A stretch of 64,000 nt of DNA from Bacteroidota bacterium (GTDB lineage Bacteria > Bacteroidota > Bacteroidia > Sphingobacteriales > Sphingobacteriaceae), in contig JAEXHI010000001.1 in NCBI GenBank assembly GCA_023450085.1, positions 62,001 through 126,000 of the forward strand. The letters run 5' to 3'. The notes under the pieces are model-generated. The model was not told where the DNA came from. It saw nothing but the letters and a program-made list of their open reading frames with translations, and ran no database searches. A program made the translations under genes and the position numbers. Positions 24,277 to 32,731 of the stretch are shown in pieces. How positions within the stretch are numbered: the stretch's first letter is position 1; each line of letters starts with the position of its first letter.

Positions 24277-25863
24277 ATGCCAAAAAACAAGTTTAGGATC
24301 ATTATTTGGGCTGTTTTGTTAGGCAGTCAATTAAGTCTAAGGGCGCAGCAAACGCCTTTAGACACTTCTGCAGTATTGGCAAATTATGCCTACTTTTTAA
24401 AGTATCATGCTGCTTGGAAAAATAGTGGAAATGCTGCAGGATTAATGAAAGACAGTTTATTGAACTTTGGGAAAACCGCAGCAGGTTACCAGCAAATTGA
24501 TGGCTCCTACAAACTTTCGCAACAGGCCCAAAAGGTTCAACAACTACGCTTTGATACCGAAAGATATTTGTATTTGGGTAAAACACTGTTTTACGGCCGA
24601 TTTGGTTATGCCCAACAATGGGAAAAGGCGGTGCGTATGAACGATGTGATGGATCCTTATCGAGGAACCCCTTACCTACTGGCCGATTCGATTGGTGGCG
24701 ATTGGAAAAAACAACTTTACACCCTAGAAGTAAAAGCCAGCAGTCCCGCACTGTTCAATCAAAAAATACATGTAGGATTAAGTGCTACGCTTGATGTGGG
24801 TACTGGCTCTAGACAAAATGACCCTCGCCCATTAAGCACCAATAACCAAATTAAAGTAATGCCTGCATTGGTATGGAATGTTTCTAAGCAACATGCTTTA
24901 GGCATTAATGCCAGTTACCAACGCTACCGCGAAGATGTTTCCTTGGAGACCAAGAACACCAATATCAATCATCGTCTTTACAAGTTTTTAGGCTTGGGGC
25001 AACTTGAATTGCCTACTACTTTTACCACCTCTACTTCTAGAGTATATGAAGGAAACAATTGGGGTGGCAATTTGCAGTACCAACTGAAAAGCCAGCACCT
25101 TAATTGGCTTACGGAACTGGGTTATCGTTCTGGAACAGAAAAAGTACTCGAAGGAAGTTCTGTACCTCGCAAATCAGGCACATGTAAACAAAAAGCCTAT
25201 ACCTTAAACTCTACGTTTTTAATTGAACAGCCTAATTTACAGCATCGTATTGCCTTAAAATTAAGCAGACTGGAAGACACAGGTGTAGAGTTCCATGAGT
25301 TTTACAACACCAGCACCAAAACTTGGCAAACCTTGCTAGAGGCCGATTTTTATCTTGCAGAAACAGACCAAGCACAATTGAGCTATGCTATTATTAAACC
25401 GCAAGCTAAATTGGAAATGAACTGGCTAGCAGAGTTAGGAATCAATTACCTGTCCTTGAGCAAAAACTATCTTATTCCAGTTTCAAATCAGGAAATCAGC
25501 AATGCGGAATTATGGATAAAAGGTTTGAAAAATTTCTCTATCAACAAAGGAAGTAGTTTAATGGCAGGCATCAAAGCGGGCTATGGCAAAAACCTATCAC
25601 AATCGTTAAGCTATTTGCCCATCACTGCCGATAGGACTTTAGCTGCCAGAGAAGTGCTTTACCCAGACCACGGTTATTTAAGCACCGATTACCTGACACT
25701 TAATGCGCAAGTACAATACAATTTCAAACTAAAAAAAGCCCTAGGCACCCAATTTTTTGCCCAAATCAATTACAGCAATGTACATAGCCTTACGGTTCCG
25801 ATATATGGCACCGCACAAGGCAACAGAAACTTTATCAATTTAAGCATAGGTGCTTTTTATTAA
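24277..25863 (+). CDS. Outer-membrane beta-barrel protein, DUF6850-like
   Basis: A 528-residue protein starting two bases after the previous stop. A signal peptide (MPKNKFRIIIWAVLLGSQLSLRAQ) is followed by many amphipathic strands ending in aromatic residues (LYTLEVKASSPALFNQKIHVGLSATLDVGTGSRQ, WLTELGYRSGTEKVLEGSS, YNFKLKKALGTQFFAQINYSN), and the last residue pattern INLSIGAFY fits a barrel C-terminus. There is no plug and no TonB box, so it is likely a porin-like or assembly partner rather than a second receptor. Such proteins follow DUF4876 genes in related loci (DUF6850). The function is unknown. Confidence 0.68.
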   Translation: MPKNKFRIIIWAVLLGSQLSLRAQQTPLDTSAVLANYAYFLKYHAAWKNSGNAAGLMKDSLLNFGKTAAGYQQIDGSYKLSQQAQKVQQLRFDTERYLYLGKTLFYGRFGYAQQWEKAVRMNDVMDPYRGTPYLLADSIGGDWKKQLYTLEVKASSPALFNQKIHVGLSATLDVGTGSRQNDPRPLSTNNQIKVMPALVWNVSKQHALGINASYQRYREDVSLETKNTNINHRLYKFLGLGQLELPTTFTTSTSRVYEGNNWGGNLQYQLKSQHLNWLTELGYRSGTEKVLEGSSVPRKSGTCKQKAYTLNSTFLIEQPNLQHRIALKLSRLEDTGVEFHEFYNTSTKTWQTLLEADFYLAETDQAQLSYAIIKPQAKLEMNWLAELGINYLSLSKNYLIPVSNQEISNAELWIKGLKNFSINKGSSLMAGIKAGYGKNLSQSLSYLPITADRTLAAREVLYPDHGYLSTDYLTLNAQVQYNFKLKKALGTQFFAQINYSNVHSLTVPIYGTAQGNRNFINLSIGAFY

Positions 25864-25876
25864 ATAACAAAACAAG

Positions 25877-28114
25877 ATGAACAAAACCATTAAAATCAGT
25901 TTAAGTTTGGCCATCACTACTTTATGCTTTCTACAAAGCAAAGCACAAAAAGTAGAAAACCCAACTAAAACCAATACTGCCACCAGCTTTGCCATTGTGG
26001 TAGATGCCACTACTTATGCTCAAGCGAAACCCGAGCTAAGCGCTTATAAAGCCGCTTTGGAAAAGCAAGGTTTGGGAACTTATATTGTTTCTCACAACTG
26101 GAAGAAACCTGAGGAAATTAAAGCAGTGCTGCAAAAACTTTACCAACAAAAACCACGATTGGAAGGTGCTGTATTGGTGGGTGATATTCCTATTCCAATG
26201 ATCATGAATGCGCAACGCATCACTTCGGTATATCGCCTAGACGAAACTAAAAACGGTTTTAAAGCAGCGGTACCTTCTGATCGTTTCTACGACGATTTCA
26301 CCATGAAATTCGATTACCTTTCTCAAGATACCATCAGAACCGATCAGTTTTACTACAGCCTCTCACCTACTACCGTTCCTGTGATCCACATGGACATTTA
26401 CACCGCAAGGATTAAGCCTTCTTACGTAAAAGGCAAAAACAAATACGAAGTCATTAAAGACTATTTGAAGAAAGTAGTTGCCGCAAAAAATGAGCAAAAC
26501 ACCTTCAATTCGGTCATGGTGTACAGCGGTTTAGGTTATGCTTCCGAATCACAAACGGCTTGGGCTAGTGAACAAGTGGCCTTAAGAGAGCAATTACCGA
26601 ATGCCTTTAAACCAGGTGGTTCAGCAAAATTCATCAATTCACGTATGCAGGGCGATATTAAATCGGCATTATTGGCCGAGATTCAACGTCCTGATCTGGA
26701 TTTAGCGATTTTCCACCAACATGGCGATTCTGATTTGCAACTAGTAAGCGGTTCTCCAAATGTATCTTTTCCTCAGCCATCTATTGATAATGTGAAACGT
26801 TATTTGCGCAACAAAATACAAATGGCCAAACGTGATGGACGTGATGTGGAAGAAACCAAAAAACGTTTCCAAGCTACCTTAGGTGTTCCTTTGGCTTGGA
26901 TGGAAGATGCACTATTGGACTCAGTGGTCAAAGCAGATTCGTTATTTGAAGTGAATGGTAGCATTTATATGGAAGACATTGACAAGATTACGCCTAACGC
27001 CAGAATGGTGATCCTTGACAATTGCTACAATGGGTCATTCCATAAAGACGAGTACATGTCGGGCCACTACCTTTACAACAATGGCAAAACCATTTTAACC
27101 ATGGCCAATTCCATTAACGTATTGCAAGACGTATGGACCACTAACTTAATTGGTCTTTTACAACATGGTGTTAGAGCTGGAAACTGGTTTAAACAACAAG
27201 CCTACTTGGAAACCCACCTTATTGGCGACCCAACTTTTTCATACAGCACCAGCAGCACTACCGATTATAATAACGCCATGGTGAACTACGACGGTAACCA
27301 CCAGTTTTGGACTAATTTGCTTAAAGTAAATGATGCCGATTTACAGGCTATTGCACTTTATAAAATTGCCGAAGCACAACAAACGGCGAGCAGCAAATTA
27401 TTAAAAGAGGCTTATTACAATAGCAACTTTGCAGCGACCAGAACTCAGGCATTTTTATTATTGGCACAACTAAATACCCCAGAATTTACTGCAGTGATTA
27501 AAGATGCCGTAAATGACCCTTACGAGTACCTTCGCCGTAAGTCTGTTAATTTGATTGGCGATTTTGGTGGAAATGAATTTGTACCCACCTTGGTGAAATC
27601 TGCAGTGGAAGATTGGGCTTCTAAACGTGTAAGCTACAACTTGAGCAACACCCTTTCATTTATGGATAGTCAAGCGGTAATTGCCGAATTACAAAACAGT
27701 TTGAACAAGCCGGAATATGCTAACCGCAAAGCGGAAATTCAGAGACTTATCGACAGGCAAAAAAACACCGTCGAGAAAGTAAAGAAAGACGGCGTCCTTA
27801 TGGCCGATAAAAAAGCTGAAATAAAGAAAAGAAGTTTTAATGTAGTCACTTTACGTACCTACAGCTATCACAAAGAAATTCCTGAAGCCATTAAGATTTT
27901 AGTAGATGGCACCGAAGATTTAGGTTTAAGACTTACCGCTGCAGAAGCTCTGGGATGGTTCATTTATTCTTATGAGAAAAGCAATATTTTGAATGCCCTT
28001 AACACGGTAATTAACGACAGTAAAACGCCAGAAAAATTGAAAAAAGAAGCACAACGCTCTAAATCATATTTAATGGCCTACACCCCTACTCAACAAAGTA
28101 CTGTAGCTAAATAA
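25877..28114 (+). CDS. Exported caspase-fold (gingipain-like) protein with C-terminal HEAT-like repeats
   Basis: A 745-residue protein with a signal peptide (1-24). Residues 35-460 resemble the clan CD (C25/caspase-fold) peptidases: VVDATTYAQAKPELSAYKAALEKQG, GAVLVGDIPIPM, then a catalytic-type His-Gly at His282 in FHQHGDSDL and a catalytic-type Cys at Cys383 in ILDNCYNGSF, in the order and spacing of gingipains. The C-terminal part (about 490-745) is helical in HEAT style (EFTAVIKDAVNDPYEYLRRKSVNLIG, PTLVKSAVEDWASKRVSYNLS). There is no type IX sorting domain at the end. Being the last gene of a receptor operon it may cleave peptide or protein ligands before uptake. Whether the Cys/His pair is active is not shown. 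Confidence 0.75.
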   Translation: MNKTIKISLSLAITTLCFLQSKAQKVENPTKTNTATSFAIVVDATTYAQAKPELSAYKAALEKQGLGTYIVSHNWKKPEEIKAVLQKLYQQKPRLEGAVLVGDIPIPMIMNAQRITSVYRLDETKNGFKAAVPSDRFYDDFTMKFDYLSQDTIRTDQFYYSLSPTTVPVIHMDIYTARIKPSYVKGKNKYEVIKDYLKKVVAAKNEQNTFNSVMVYSGLGYASESQTAWASEQVALREQLPNAFKPGGSAKFINSRMQGDIKSALLAEIQRPDLDLAIFHQHGDSDLQLVSGSPNVSFPQPSIDNVKRYLRNKIQMAKRDGRDVEETKKRFQATLGVPLAWMEDALLDSVVKADSLFEVNGSIYMEDIDKITPNARMVILDNCYNGSFHKDEYMSGHYLYNNGKTILTMANSINVLQDVWTTNLIGLLQHGVRAGNWFKQQAYLETHLIGDPTFSYSTSSTTDYNNAMVNYDGNHQFWTNLLKVNDADLQAIALYKIAEAQQTASSKLLKEAYYNSNFAATRTQAFLLLAQLNTPEFTAVIKDAVNDPYEYLRRKSVNLIGDFGGNEFVPTLVKSAVEDWASKRVSYNLSNTLSFMDSQAVIAELQNSLNKPEYANRKAEIQRLIDRQKNTVEKVKKDGVLMADKKAEIKKRSFNVVTLRTYSYHKEIPEAIKILVDGTEDLGLRLTAAEALGWFIYSYEKSNILNALNTVINDSKTPEKLKKEAQRSKSYLMAYTPTQQSTVAK

Positions 28115-28120
28115 TTCTTT

Positions 28121-28156
28121 TCAGGCTTGCGAAACTTCCAAACTTCGCAAGCCTGA
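28121..28156 (+). terminator. Hairpin after the receptor operon (covariant member of the palindrome family)
   Basis: A perfect 13-bp stem, TCAGGCTTGCGAA at 28121-28133 with TTCGCAAGCCTGA at 28144-28156, begins six bases after the operon stop. It has the same core as AGACTTACGAA but with two base pairs changed from A-T to G-C on both arms. The position fits a terminator between the operon and the sigma gene. Confidence 0.65.
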
Positions 28157-28246
28157 ATTTTAGGAAAAAAACATCTCTACTTAATTGATAGACTTTTAAC
28201 ACATTTTATTTCTCAATTCACTCGATAAGTTTTATACTTGCATATT

Positions 28247-28268
28247 ATTTATAATTAATCTAAATAAA
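28247..28268 (+). promoter_or_regulatory. Motif shared with the fecR upstream region
   Basis: Twenty-two bases ending TTAATCTAAATAAA, one change from 18881-18902, eight bases before the sigma-factor ATG. A TATACTTG at 28233-28240 could be its -7 box (TAnnTTTG consensus), which would put transcription start inside the motif. Confidence 0.45.
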
Positions 28269-28276
28269 TATAAAGC

Positions 28277-28867
28277 ATGACAGCGTTTGAAGAGCTAGCG
28301 GTTTGGGCTCAATTCAAAAATGGAGATAAGAGGGCTTTTGAGGCTATTTATCATCAGCATTATGGTGCTTTGGTTAATTATGGATTAAGGTTAAAACAAG
28401 ATGTGAACTTTGTAGAGGAAGCAGTACAGGATTTATTTGTAAAGCTTTGGCAAAACAGGGACAACCTAAATCGTCCCGCAAGTTTGAAACACTACCTACT
28501 CAAATCATTAAGAAACATCATTTACAACAAGCTCAATGCCGTAAGTCGCGAATTTTATGTAGGCGATGAAACGGATATGCTCGGTTTTGAATTTCACATC
28601 CCCAGAGATAGTACCGACTACCACCAACAACTGCTCAAAAAGCTGATGGCCGAATTAACAGACAGACAAAAAGAAGCGGTTTATTTGTTTTATCAGGAAG
28701 AGCTTAGTTACCAGGAAATCTCCGACGTACTGAAAATCAAAATCGGGGGCACCTACAAATTGATTTATCGGGCTTTGGAAAAAATGAAGTCTGGTTTTCA
28801 CCGTCAGGTTACTCCTTCAAAAGAGAGTTTGGCAGATCCTGCCATTATGCAAAAGACTTCTAGTTAA
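28277..28867 (+). CDS. ECF sigma factor
   Basis: A 196-residue sigma-70 family factor of the extracytoplasmic-function type. Region 2 lies at about 25-90 (AFEAIYHQHYGALVNYGLRL, VEEAVQDLFVKLWQNRDNL) and region 4 at about 130-180 (LTDRQKEAVYLFYQEELSYQEISDVLKIKIGGTYKLIYRALEKM); there is no region 3. The C-terminal tail is short. It follows the FecR/receptor operon after a hairpin and shares an upstream motif with fecR, so it is the likely partner of that FecR even though sigma usually precedes fecR. No other ECF factor is in the window. Confidence 0.88.
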   Translation: MTAFEELAVWAQFKNGDKRAFEAIYHQHYGALVNYGLRLKQDVNFVEEAVQDLFVKLWQNRDNLNRPASLKHYLLKSLRNIIYNKLNAVSREFYVGDETDMLGFEFHIPRDSTDYHQQLLKKLMAELTDRQKEAVYLFYQEELSYQEISDVLKIKIGGTYKLIYRALEKMKSGFHRQVTPSKESLADPAIMQKTSS

Positions 28868-28888
28868 GCCACTCTTATTTAATGTTTA

Positions 28889-29236
28889 CTATGTGTCTAT
28901 TTGGTTCAAAAAATCTAAACACATATACACATAAGGGTATTATGCTTTTTTAGTAGAACGAAGAAGATTTGCTAGGGCTGGAGATCATGAAAAATCGCAA
29001 AACGCCGCCCCAAACTCATATTAACAGTATTGTCTTTTCTATATGTCTATGTGGTTCAAAAAAATTTAAACACATAGACACATAAGAGCATTATGCTTTT
29101 TTAGTAGAACGAAGAAGATTTGCTAGGGCTGGATATAATGAAAAATCGCAAAACGCCTGGCCCCAAACTCATATTGACAGTATTGTCTTTTCTATGTGTC
29201 TATGTGGTTCATTAATCAAATAGGGTCATTATGCTT
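28889..29236. repeat. Tandem repeat of about 150 bp, 2.3 copies
   Basis: Units start at 28889, 29039 and (partial) 29192. Each begins with CTATGTGTCTATGTGGTTC or a close variant followed by an inverted AACACATAGACACATAA-type arm, then ATTATGCTTTTTTAGTAGAA, GAAGATTTGCTAGGGCTGGA, AAATCGCAAAACGCC and CAGTATTGTCTTTTCT. This fills the gap after the sigma gene. The third unit runs into the last codons of the DUF1801 gene (29229-29666). Confidence 0.85.
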
Positions 29237-29666
29237 TGATTTTGGAAATGGTTTGCGCTACATATTTACTAGGCTTGTCCATATCCTTGATAGCAAAATC
29301 AATTGCCTCCTGTATCAAATCCTGCACTTTAGGATTACGGTAATCTGTGGGTTGCTGCACGTCGATATGCCTAATTAAGTTTCCTGTTCCTGTAAGTAAC
29401 TGATGTAGGTCTTTTAACAAAGTTCCCTTATTAAAACCAAGATTCACATGGTTGGTATAAATAGGAAGCATGCAAAATGCATCCGACAGTTTCTCAGAGA
29501 TAGAAAAAACAGCCGTTAATGCATGCGTATGGTATAATAGTTCATTACTTTGTGGATAAAGCTCCAATATAAATGCCCTTAAATCTGCAAAAAGATTGAT
29601 GAGCTGCGTTTCCTTAAAGCTCAACAAACGCTCAAAATCTGGGTGAATAGGTCTTGATATCGACAT
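29229..29666 (-). CDS. DUF1801 (YdhG-like) protein
   Basis: A 145-residue cytosolic protein with the DUF1801 pattern: RLLSFKETQLINLFADLRAFILELYP near the start, ELLYHTHALTAVFSI, then MLPIYTNHVNLGFNKGTLL and the IDFAIK segment. The fold is the YjbR/CyaY-like one; no reaction is firmly known. Its last codons lie inside the third unit of the tandem repeat, so the repeat seems to have grown at the gene end without disturbing the stop. It precedes no operon partner on its downstream side; the zinc-ribbon gene upstream is 17 bp away on the same strand. Confidence 0.75.
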   Translation of the reverse strand: MSISRPIHPDFERLLSFKETQLINLFADLRAFILELYPQSNELLYHTHALTAVFSISEKLSDAFCMLPIYTNHVNLGFNKGTLLKDLHQLLTGTGNLIRHIDVQQPTDYRNPKVQDLIQEAIDFAIKDMDKPSKYVAQTISKIKA

Positions 29667-29683
29667 AAGAATTAAGATTTGGC

Positions 29684-30124
29684 TTATTGTTTAAGTTTTT
29701 CAATCAACTTTAACAACGCTGTTCTATTTTTAGCCTCATGGTAAAATTTCGGTAGCTTTTCCAATAGTGTAAAATGTGAACGGTCTTTATGCTCCCGTAG
29801 CGTTGCCCCAATATAGCTTTCTAAATAAGCCAAATGTTCTTCATTATAAGCCCAAAACACTTCATTTTTAAAAGGCAGCTGCAACCATAATTCGGCACTG
29901 AAATATTGATGTGCTGCCGCTTTCCAAAAACCTTTTATTCCCAAAAATGTACTATCCGTAGTCGTTTCTTTGTTATAACCGCATAATGGACATAATAAAC
30001 GTGCTTTTTCCTTTTCGTAATCAACACTTGCTCTTGCCTTTTGTCCACACGAAGGGCATACCACTAATACATCGGTCTGAAATTCGGTGATTGGCTTGTT
30101 CTGGTCATTAAATCTGTTTGGCAT
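29684..30124 (-). CDS. Zinc-ribbon protein
   Basis: About 146 residues from the ATG at 30124, the likely start as the longer frame from 30160 would overlap the leader of the hydrolase stop. Residues 20-55 carry a zinc ribbon with CPSCG and CPLCG, 22 residues apart, of the rubredoxin-like or TFIIB-like type. The rest is a helical part with AHQYFSAELWLQLPFKNEVFWAYNEEHLAYLESYIGATLRE. Proteins of this sort occur in several Bacteroidota but have no known role. It follows the alpha/beta hydrolase gene by about 40 bp on the same strand, so they are probably cotranscribed. Confidence 0.7.
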   Translation of the reverse strand: MPNRFNDQNKPITEFQTDVLVVCPSCGQKARASVDYEKEKARLLCPLCGYNKETTTDSTFLGIKGFWKAAAHQYFSAELWLQLPFKNEVFWAYNEEHLAYLESYIGATLREHKDRSHFTLLEKLPKFYHEAKNRTALLKLIEKLKQ

Positions 30125-30163
30125 TGATGTTGGTTTAAGCACTAAAGCTAAAGTAACCATTTA

Positions 30164-31018
30164 CTATTTCCTTTTTGCCAAGTTACGGTCCAAAAAATCA
30201 AAAACTTGGTCAAAATGTTTGGTGGGTTCCGTATGTGAACCTTGGTAAACAATATGCTGATAAGGATACTTAAATTGGTAGGCTTTTAATCTGGCCACCA
30301 TCTTCTCTCCCATTTGCACCGCAGGAATCATCTCATCCTTGTCTGCCGAAAGTAGCAGTACTGCCCCATGAATATGTTCCACTTTAATCAAGGCTTTTTG
30401 CTCTGCTATGCTATCCAGCATCATGGCCGTGAAGGTACCACGTAAATCTCTTTTCATTAAAAAGGGTGCCGCTTGATCGTTTACTGGAATAAAAGGCAAT
30501 TCCTTTCCTTTAAAGGTCCAGCAAGAACTAGTGAAATGTTGTGTATGCCCAGGAAAAACAGCATGGCTTGCCGACATGGCTACTACCACATCAATATCCT
30601 GATAATAACTACCCAACAATAAAGCCAAATCAGCACCTCGGGAACCACCTATGATGGCGATTTGACTGCTATCCACTTTTGGATGTTTTTTAGCAATAGC
30701 AATGGCTTGGTAAACTTCATCAATAGCTATTTGATCCAATATTTTTGGTGTTCCAGTGCATCCAAAATAACCGATTGCTAAAAAGGCATAACCCTTCGCT
30801 AAAAACTGGTCCCTCGTTTTCTTCCAGTAATCGCTGGTCCAAGCGTTGCCACCTTCAGAACCTCCCAAGCCCACTACTAAAGGTTGTTTAGCTTGGCTGC
30901 CGGTATATAAAATTGCTTCTACGTTTTTTACCCTCAAAGTATCTTGGGCAAATACCGCAACAGGTAACAGCAAGAAAAACAGGATTAAGCTAAGTTGTTT
31001 TGTTTTTTTCAAGTCCAT
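30164..31018 (-). CDS. Exported alpha/beta hydrolase, BAAT-C-like
   Basis: A 284-residue secreted hydrolase (signal MDLKKTKQLSLILFFLLLPVAVFAQ). The domain resembles the C-terminal acyl-CoA thioester hydrolase/BAAT family: VVGLGGSEGGNAW near the start, nucleophile Ser in GGSRGADLAL, acid in LSADKDEMIP and His in YQGSHTEPTKHF. The catalytic triad is therefore complete. The reaction could be an ester or thioester hydrolysis; the substrate is unknown because BAAT-like family names reflect fold rather than function in bacteria. It heads a small minus-strand set with the zinc-ribbon and DUF1801 genes. Confidence 0.8.
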   Translation of the reverse strand: MDLKKTKQLSLILFFLLLPVAVFAQDTLRVKNVEAILYTGSQAKQPLVVGLGGSEGGNAWTSDYWKKTRDQFLAKGYAFLAIGYFGCTGTPKILDQIAIDEVYQAIAIAKKHPKVDSSQIAIIGGSRGADLALLLGSYYQDIDVVVAMSASHAVFPGHTQHFTSSCWTFKGKELPFIPVNDQAAPFLMKRDLRGTFTAMMLDSIAEQKALIKVEHIHGAVLLLSADKDEMIPAVQMGEKMVARLKAYQFKYPYQHIVYQGSHTEPTKHFDQVFDFLDRNLAKRK

Positions 31019-31077
31019 CTTTTTTTAATCAAAAGTGGAGATTGTTCGCGTAAATGCTTTTGATCTAAATCAAAAAG

Positions 31078-31656
31078 TTATTTTTCGCCTCTAACTCTGC
31101 TCAAAGTCTCTTGGGTGATCCCTAAATAGGAAGCTACCATCCCCAAGGGAATGCGATGATAAATGTCGTGATAGGTTTGCAGAAAATGCCCATATTTTTC
31201 CTTTGCGCTGGTAAATCGTAGCGAAGTGATGCGTTCCATCAAATGCCCAAAAACAGTCCCCATCGACAGTCGGGCATAACGTTCCATTTCTGGAAAATGC
31301 TCGAACAAATAAACCAGATCATTCACTTGCAAACAAAAAGCATCAGTAGGTTCAATGGCATCAATATAATAAACATCCTTTTGCCTGGTCATAAAGCTCT
31401 TGGGCGAGTTACTCCACTCGTTTTCGGCAGGGAAATATTCACTAATCTCTTTCCCATCTTTAATGAAATAAGTCCTGAATAAGCCTTTGTGTATAAAATA
31501 AGATTTCGTACAAACCTTTTCTGCATCATGCACCAGCTCTCCTTTTTTAAAAGAAACAAAAGTGACACGCTCCTCCAAAGCGGTTTTTAAAGCATCACTC
31601 AGTTTAATGTATTTTTCAAAATGTTGGTATAAAATGGCCTTGGATTCGATACTCAT
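31078..31656 (-). CDS. Crp/Fnr-family transcriptional regulator
   Basis: A 192-residue regulator with a cyclic-nucleotide-binding-like beta roll (residues 25-115; FKKGELVHDAEKVCTKSYFIHKGLFRTYFIKDGKEISEYF) and a C-terminal winged helix-turn-helix (150-190; HRIPLGMVASYLGITQETLSRVRGE). The effector residues of CRP for cAMP are not evident, as is normal for this large Bacteroidota group. It lies divergent from a LytTR gene at 31825, about 170 bp away, with the hydrolase gene downstream. Targets are unknown; the neighbours are the simplest guess. Confidence 0.85.
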   Translation of the reverse strand: MSIESKAILYQHFEKYIKLSDALKTALEERVTFVSFKKGELVHDAEKVCTKSYFIHKGLFRTYFIKDGKEISEYFPAENEWSNSPKSFMTRQKDVYYIDAIEPTDAFCLQVNDLVYLFEHFPEMERYARLSMGTVFGHLMERITSLRFTSAKEKYGHFLQTYHDIYHRIPLGMVASYLGITQETLSRVRGEK

Positions 31657-31824
31657 TTGGTTAATTGAGGATTGTGGTGCTTAAACAAATATAACAATCG
31701 GCAGAAAAGCATGCGACTTTAATTTCAGATTGAGACAGGCTGCTTTTCCGAAAAATCGGGATACGAATTTTCTATTTCCAATGTTTTATTTAATTTTCCA
31801 ATAGAAATAAATACTTCATTGCTC

Positions 31825-32649
31825 ATGATTCTAGCACAGAGAGAAAAACAAATCACAATCCCTACTGGCAAATTGCTAGCCTTTCTCTCTGCGATATTTA
31901 TTGCCATTACCTCGCTTACCATTGGACAAGATTTCCTTGAGTCCCTCAGAAATAGCTCTTCGTTTTACATCGAAGAGTCTCTACTTTTCAAAGCAATTTG
32001 GCTGCTTTTTATTCCTATGCTAGTACTATTACATCTAGCATTTCGGCAAACTAAATTAAAAGGCGCATCTCAAATCATTTCTTTTGTATTGGCCACAAGT
32101 GCGATCCATCTCATTGTCGTTTCTGTAATTACATCGGCTTTTTCTATGCTATTTTTTGAGGGCCGGTACGATTTATACAAGGTCTTTTCCTATACCCTTG
32201 CGCAAGACTTTTATAAAATAATGGTGGTTTATGCCTGCTTTGCTTTTGTACATTTCCACTTCTTAGCTATCCCTAACCAAATTCAACAAGATAAAAAGCA
32301 ATGGTTGGAGCAATTATTGGTACAACAAGGCAGGAACAAAACCATTGTATCGGTTAATGAAATCACAAAAATTACCTCCGCTACACCTTATATCACCATC
32401 CACGCTAGAGATAAGGAATATTTACATACCGATACGTTAAAGGCTTTCTATCAAAAAATAGATTCCAAGGTGTTTGTTCAAATCCATAAAACCACCATTG
32501 TTAACATCCAAATGATTGTTGCCGTTAAATCACGTCTTAATGGCGATTATGATTTGCGATTAAAAAATGGGGAAAACATCAGACTGAGTCGAACCTATGC
32601 GGAGGAATTTAAAAGGAAATTGAATTCCAGTCCTCAGGATAACGTATAA
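31825..32649 (+). CDS. Membrane-bound LytTR-domain regulator
   Basis: About 274 residues from the ATG at 31825 (a TTG two codons earlier is possible). The N-terminal half has four membrane spans (LLAFLSAIFIAITSLTIG, AIWLLFIPMLVLLHLAF, IISFVLATSAIHLIVVSVITSAF, FYKIMVVYACFAFVHFHFLA). The C-terminal 100 residues are a LytTR DNA-binding domain (VSVNEITKITSATPYITIHARDKEYLHTDTLKAF, VFVQIHKTTIVNIQMIVAV, LKNGENIRLSRTYAEEFKRKL). It replaces the usual response-regulator receiver, so it senses a signal in the membrane directly. It precedes the dioxygenase and YceI genes by 82 bp and is likely to control them. Confidence 0.85.
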   Translation: MILAQREKQITIPTGKLLAFLSAIFIAITSLTIGQDFLESLRNSSSFYIEESLLFKAIWLLFIPMLVLLHLAFRQTKLKGASQIISFVLATSAIHLIVVSVITSAFSMLFFEGRYDLYKVFSYTLAQDFYKIMVVYACFAFVHFHFLAIPNQIQQDKKQWLEQLLVQQGRNKTIVSVNEITKITSATPYITIHARDKEYLHTDTLKAFYQKIDSKVFVQIHKTTIVNIQMIVAVKSRLNGDYDLRLKNGENIRLSRTYAEEFKRKLNSSPQDNV

Positions 32650-32731
32650 ACTCATCGGGTTAAGCTATTTTAATTTCAGCTCAAATCCTTCGTTCATAGT
32701 TTCGTTTTCATCATCAGAAAACATTAAAACA

